A stretch of 26,948 nucleotides of DNA from an uncultured Desulfobulbaceae bacterium (GTDB lineage Bacteria > Desulfobacterota > Desulfobulbia > Desulfobulbales > Desulfobulbaceae), in NCBI GenBank assembly GCA_945787305.1, contig CALZIH010000003.1:1-26948 (forward strand). Reading direction: 5' to 3'. The notes beneath the pieces are model-generated. The model worked only from the letters and a program-made list of their open reading frames with translations. It did no database searches and had not been told where the DNA came from. The position numbers and the translations under genes were made by a program. Below are positions 23,701 through 26,948 of the stretch, one piece after another (position 1 is the first letter of the stretch; every line of letters begins with the position of its first letter).

Positions 23701-25125
23701 CTACTTATCGATCCTTTCGACATTGCGTTCAAGAATCTGCCAGTCGGGATCACCGACGACCGGTTTATTGTCCATCAACCTGTTTTCAAGGGTTGACCCG
23801 ACAGCCGAGGTTTGTCCTGGTCTTCTCGATACCTGCAAAACGTCCAATGCTGATGTTCTCTCTCCATCATCGTCTTGCAACAGCTCCAGAGCAGATACTT
23901 CGGGTTCTTGATTACCAGTGATCAATGCCCGGTCGCTATCGGTACCGGCTACAACCTCTGCAGAGCTCATGTTTTTCTTCTTTTCACTGAAGAACAAGTG
24001 CACGCTGAAAAAAAAGACCAATATACAAAGGGATGCCACCATAATACCAATGAGGTACCGATTATTTTTTTGCGGACCAGGCAACGACGTTGCCAAGACC
24101 TTTGGCTCAGGCGCCAGCAGGGTCGACTCCACGCTCAAGTGACCGGCGGACTCTATGACGGGGAGCGTCAAATCGTTTCCTTGCAGACCTTCTGCTGGTA
24201 ACGGTGGATGGGAAATGGATTCCCTATTCAACGCTGAGATAAAGGACATCGCGTCGGCAAATCGCTTCTTTGGTTCCTTTGCAAGGGCCTTTTCGATAAT
24301 ATCCCGTATTTCTGAAGAGACCTCCCCACCCAGACGGGACAGATCCACCTGCTGAAAGAGGTGTCCATTAAATATATCGGTAATTGTTCCCCGGAAAGGG
24401 GGTCCATCACTGAGCAGCTGGTACAGGATTACTCCCACCGAATACAGATCTGTGGCCGGACTGCTTTCCCCATATTTTTTCGGATCAATGCGTTCAGGGG
24501 CCATATATGTTGGAGTACCGGGTCCGGTGTTACTGAGTTGCGTCAGTCGGGTGATGGCATCTTCACTCCCGTTGAGCTTAGCAATACCAAAATCCATGAG
24601 CTTGACCTGATGTTCTCCTGCCGCCTGCCGCTGTACAATGATATTCGAGGTTTTGATATCCCGATGGAGTATTCCATGTTTATGGATACAGGATATGGCC
24701 AGTAGGACCTGTCGGATCAGTGAAATCGTCTCGTCAACAGAGAATTGAATCGTGTCTTTTCCCCTTGTTCCGTTAAGGATATCGGCAAGCACTTCGCCCC
24801 GGACATATTCCATCACCAAATACATCCGTCCATCAACCTCAAGCTTATCGTAGAGGGTGACAATATGGGGATGAACACCGATGGCAGCATGCAGGCGACA
24901 CTCATGATCAATACGACGACGAATCTCCAGGTTGTCAGCAAGGGCGGGGAGAACCGTTTTAACTGCGACCTTTCGGTTAAGAAGGAGATCTTTGGCGAGG
25001 TATACCGTGCCTGTTCCGCCTGTTCCGAGAACACGGATGAACTCATAGCGGTCAGCAAGTTGCCAGCCGGTGTAATCATATTGTACCGGGTTATGCATCT
25101 TCCCGTTACTGGAAGTACTGCCCAC
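23701..25125 (-). CDS. Transmembrane Ser/Thr protein kinase (PknB-like)
   Basis: This 474-residue Hanks-type kinase has a cytoplasmic catalytic domain (about 25-295), one membrane helix (about 355-378, YLIGIMVASLCILVFFFSV) and a 95-residue outer tail. Catalytic features are complete: Gly loop GTGGTGTV, K56 (AVKTV), catalytic D156 in HRDIKTSN, D178 in DFG, and MAPERID. A Ser/Thr-rich activation loop (LTQLSNTGPGTPTY) suits autophosphorylation. The tail has no PASTA repeats; instead it holds two similar short motifs, SALELLQ (411) and SALDVLQ (425), separated by an acidic stretch. The start is GTG at 25125 with a weak upstream site; ATG at 25098 is an alternative that loses nine residues. It lies 38 bases after the ABC transporter gene and 14 before the lipoprotein gene. 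Confidence 0.95.
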   Translation of the reverse strand: MGSTSSNGKMHNPVQYDYTGWQLADRYEFIRVLGTGGTGTVYLAKDLLLNRKVAVKTVLPALADNLEIRRRIDHECRLHAAIGVHPHIVTLYDKLEVDGRMYLVMEYVRGEVLADILNGTRGKDTIQFSVDETISLIRQVLLAISCIHKHGILHRDIKTSNIIVQRQAAGEHQVKLMDFGIAKLNGSEDAITRLTQLSNTGPGTPTYMAPERIDPKKYGESSPATDLYSVGVILYQLLSDGPPFRGTITDIFNGHLFQQVDLSRLGGEVSSEIRDIIEKALAKEPKKRFADAMSFISALNRESISHPPLPAEGLQGNDLTLPVIESAGHLSVESTLLAPEPKVLATSLPGPQKNNRYLIGIMVASLCILVFFFSVHLFFSEKKKNMSSAEVVAGTDSDRALITGNQEPEVSALELLQDDDGERTSALDVLQVSRRPGQTSAVGSTLENRLMDNKPVVGDPDWQILERNVERIDK

Positions 25126-25163
25126 GTGTTACCCGCTTACCACGTCAGGACGCGGTATATTTA

Positions 25164-26948
25164 TCAGAAAGGATCACGCCGCTTCAGGAGCCAGGCGCAG
25201 AGCAGCAGCCAGAAAACGGACTGGACTGCCAAGACACTGGCCCCATGATAATAGACTCTACTTCCATAGTCAAACCCGATAACCCGTGCAACAAATTCCG
25301 GTACCCACAATACAGAAGTCTCTTGAATGCCATTGTAGACGGCAGTCATCGCCATCTCCAGACCCCATCTTGCCGGGAGCAGAGCAGCAGCCGACCGAAC
25401 CGGGCCTGCCATCCCGGAAAAAAAATCCGGGCCCAGCCCACCGGAAAAGATAATCTGCGGCAAGACCGCAGCGACGGCAAAAAGGACAGAAAACCGACCA
25501 GAAGCAGGGTCAAGCCCGCTTATGCAAAGGCCCATGCTTACTGATGCCCAGGCCACTCCAACCATGGTCAGCCAAACCGGAAAAAATGATACATTGCGCA
25601 AGGCCGGATGAAAGGAGCAGCAGCCGATGAAAAGAAAACACTGAACAGCGGTCACTGACAAGCAAAACGGTAATTTTGAACCCAGGTAATCACCAATGCG
25701 CATTCCTGATCTGCGTTCACGTTGATACATCAAACGTTCCGATGATATTTCAAGACATCCGCAAACCGCACCAAGAAGACAAGCCGTCATTATCCCCATT
25801 AACAATACGCTCATGGGGATCGGAAGGTTTGCCGGTCCCTGGTAGCGAACAGCATGAAGAATTTCCCAGGCTTTTCTCGGGTCATTGATCCCTTCCGTAG
25901 AAAGCAGGGTTTTTAACGAAGCGGCCAGGACCGGACCACCGCTTCGCACCTGGAGTTCCAGGGTCTGCCGCCGCATTGCATCGGCTTCCTCGTCAACAAC
26001 CCCCTCAATGTTCTGGGTAAGCGTAACCAGAGCCAGAAGAATCGGGACCAAGAGATAGAGCGTAATGCGTTTTGGTGATGCAAGTCTGATTCGGCAATGA
26101 CGATGGGACAAAGTCAACCAGGCGGAGAAAGAAAAAGCGGATAGAGCTATTTTTTCCACGATATTTTCGAGGCGAATGGACAGCCTGTTATCCAATCCGG
26201 TTGCTTTCGGATGCTGCAGGGTGGCGGACAATTCCTGTTCGGCAGAAATCCCATTGCCCCCCATATATTTCTGGTAGTATTGAGAGTTGGCAAACTGATC
26301 GGCATACTGTACAGCAATGGTTTTAGGGTCGATTTCACCTTGTTTTAAGGACCCCCTTGTTTTCTCAGGTACATTCTCAAGGAGGTGGAAAATATCTGCC
26401 GGACGGCACAGAGAGCTTTGGAACTGCCGGAAATAGCTCATGGCCTCATTCGGGGTGCCGAAAAATATCAGCTCCCCCCTTGCCAGCAGGACGATTTTAT
26501 CCAGGAGGGCGATATTATCCAGAGTATGGGTGGTGATAACAACAGCCGTTCCGGCTTCGGCCATCGTTCTAAAATGACGCATGAGCTTCTCCTCAATGAC
26601 CGTATCAAGGCCAGCGGCAGGTTCATCAAGAAAAAGAAGACCAGGTCGGGTAATCAGTTCTCCACCGATGGACACCCGTTTCCGCTGTCCACCACTGAGC
26701 TGGTCAATCCTGTGGTCGCGGAGACGATACAGATCCAGTACCTTCAGGGTCGAATGGACGATATCTCTCCGTTGCCGGGCATCAACATCAAGCGGTAACC
26801 GTAAGCGGGCGATATAATCAAGACTGACCTCGACGCTCAGTTCCGAATGGAGAATATCATCCTGGGGAACATAACCAAGCGTGCTGCGAAACATCTCATG
26901 GCTCTCGTACAGAGGGATTTCGTTTAGTAAAACGCTCCCCGAATCAGG
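25164..26948 (-). CDS. ABCG-type ABC transporter, ATPase-permease fusion (partial)
   Basis: The gene runs off the right edge, so its start is missing; the reading frame is open to base 26948. The visible ATPase part has the Q-loop (GYVPQDDILH), signature LSGGQRKRVSIGGEL, Walker B LLFLDEPAAGLD and switch His (VVITTHTLDNI). Walker A must lie beyond the window. The second half is an ABC2-type permease. It has a first helix (ITLYLLVPILLALVTL), a sizeable loop and about five more helices (SVLLMGIMTACLLGAVCG, FCLSVTAVQCFLFIG, and others). This half-transporter order (ATPase then permease) is that of ABCG/White and mycobacterial Rv1747 proteins, where FHA domains often precede the ATPase. The substrate is unknown. 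It is the first visible gene of the kinase-lipoprotein-phosphatase operon. Confidence 0.93.
   Translation of the reverse strand, partial: PDSGSVLLNEIPLYESHEMFRSTLGYVPQDDILHSELSVEVSLDYIARLRLPLDVDARQRRDIVHSTLKVLDLYRLRDHRIDQLSGGQRKRVSIGGELITRPGLLFLDEPAAGLDTVIEEKLMRHFRTMAEAGTAVVITTHTLDNIALLDKIVLLARGELIFFGTPNEAMSYFRQFQSSLCRPADIFHLLENVPEKTRGSLKQGEIDPKTIAVQYADQFANSQYYQKYMGGNGISAEQELSATLQHPKATGLDNRLSIRLENIVEKIALSAFSFSAWLTLSHRHCRIRLASPKRITLYLLVPILLALVTLTQNIEGVVDEEADAMRRQTLELQVRSGGPVLAASLKTLLSTEGINDPRKAWEILHAVRYQGPANLPIPMSVLLMGIMTACLLGAVCGCLEISSERLMYQRERRSGMRIGDYLGSKLPFCLSVTAVQCFLFIGCCSFHPALRNVSFFPVWLTMVGVAWASVSMGLCISGLDPASGRFSVLFAVAAVLPQIIFSGGLGPDFFSGMAGPVRSAAALLPARWGLEMAMTAVYNGIQETSVLWVPEFVARVIGFDYGSRVYYHGASVLAVQSVFWLLLCAWLLKRRDPF

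Noticed and set aside
22302..25125. Kinase-phosphatase pair as part of a type VI secretion locus
   Set aside because: PpkA/PppA pairs occur in such loci, but no Tss gene is visible and the neighbour is an ABC exporter, so this reading is not supported within the window.

Overview
The window is chromosomal DNA from a Gram-negative, probably anaerobic bacterium. The best guess is a Desulfobulbales-type member of the Desulfobacterota (former Deltaproteobacteria). This is inferred from protein resemblance and mixed gene content: an oxygen-labile-type IlvD, a small two-cluster ferredoxin, a PilT ATPase, a Ser/Thr kinase set and a lipoprotein with a lipobox. There is no rRNA or marker gene to prove it. 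No tRNA, CRISPR array, transposase or prophage was seen. Genes are densely packed, in short runs that switch strand.

Layout. (1) 1-7239, minus strand: an amino-acid ABC binding protein (AapJ type), a 0.53-kb non-coding stretch with a palindromic repeat-like element and gene debris, a fused HyuA-HyuB 5-oxoprolinase, and a secreted beta-helix protein with an FN3-like N-terminus. (2) 7430-9717, plus strand: a receiver-GGDEF response regulator followed after 2 bases by the 16S rRNA methyltransferase gene rsmB. (3) 9923-14070, minus strand: guaB, guaA, a NYN-nuclease/cold-shock fusion and a ferredoxin. (4) 14366-14980, plus strand: a YciO-type protein. (5) 15116-19381, minus strand: a PilT-type ATPase, a zinc-ribbon/pseudo-receiver protein, rpsA and an IHF-beta-like gene. 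(6) 19492-21324, plus strand: ilvD. (7) 21404-26948, minus strand: an ABCG-type ATPase-permease fusion cut by the window edge, a transmembrane Ser/Thr kinase, a lipoprotein and a PP2C phosphatase in one tight operon, then a fumarylacetoacetase-family gene.

How they work together. guaB-guaA make GMP from IMP. rpsA-ihfB keeps the gene order known from enterobacteria. The kinase, lipoprotein, phosphatase and exporter form a self-contained reversible-phosphorylation/transport module. The 5-oxoprolinase and the binding protein could both serve amino-acid scavenging, but no ABC permease or ATPase for the binding protein is present here.

Most interesting points. The receiver-GGDEF protein keeps the GGDEF signature but has Ser at the guanine-selectivity Asp position and Val at the neighbouring Asn. 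The Ser matches what I recall of Hypr GGDEF enzymes that make 3',3'-cyclic AMP-GMP. The second point is the kinase/phosphatase/lipoprotein/ABCG operon. Third are the NYN-cold-shock fusion and the PilT-linked zinc-ribbon/pseudo-receiver protein. All functional statements are from reading the sequence and family knowledge; no search was run.
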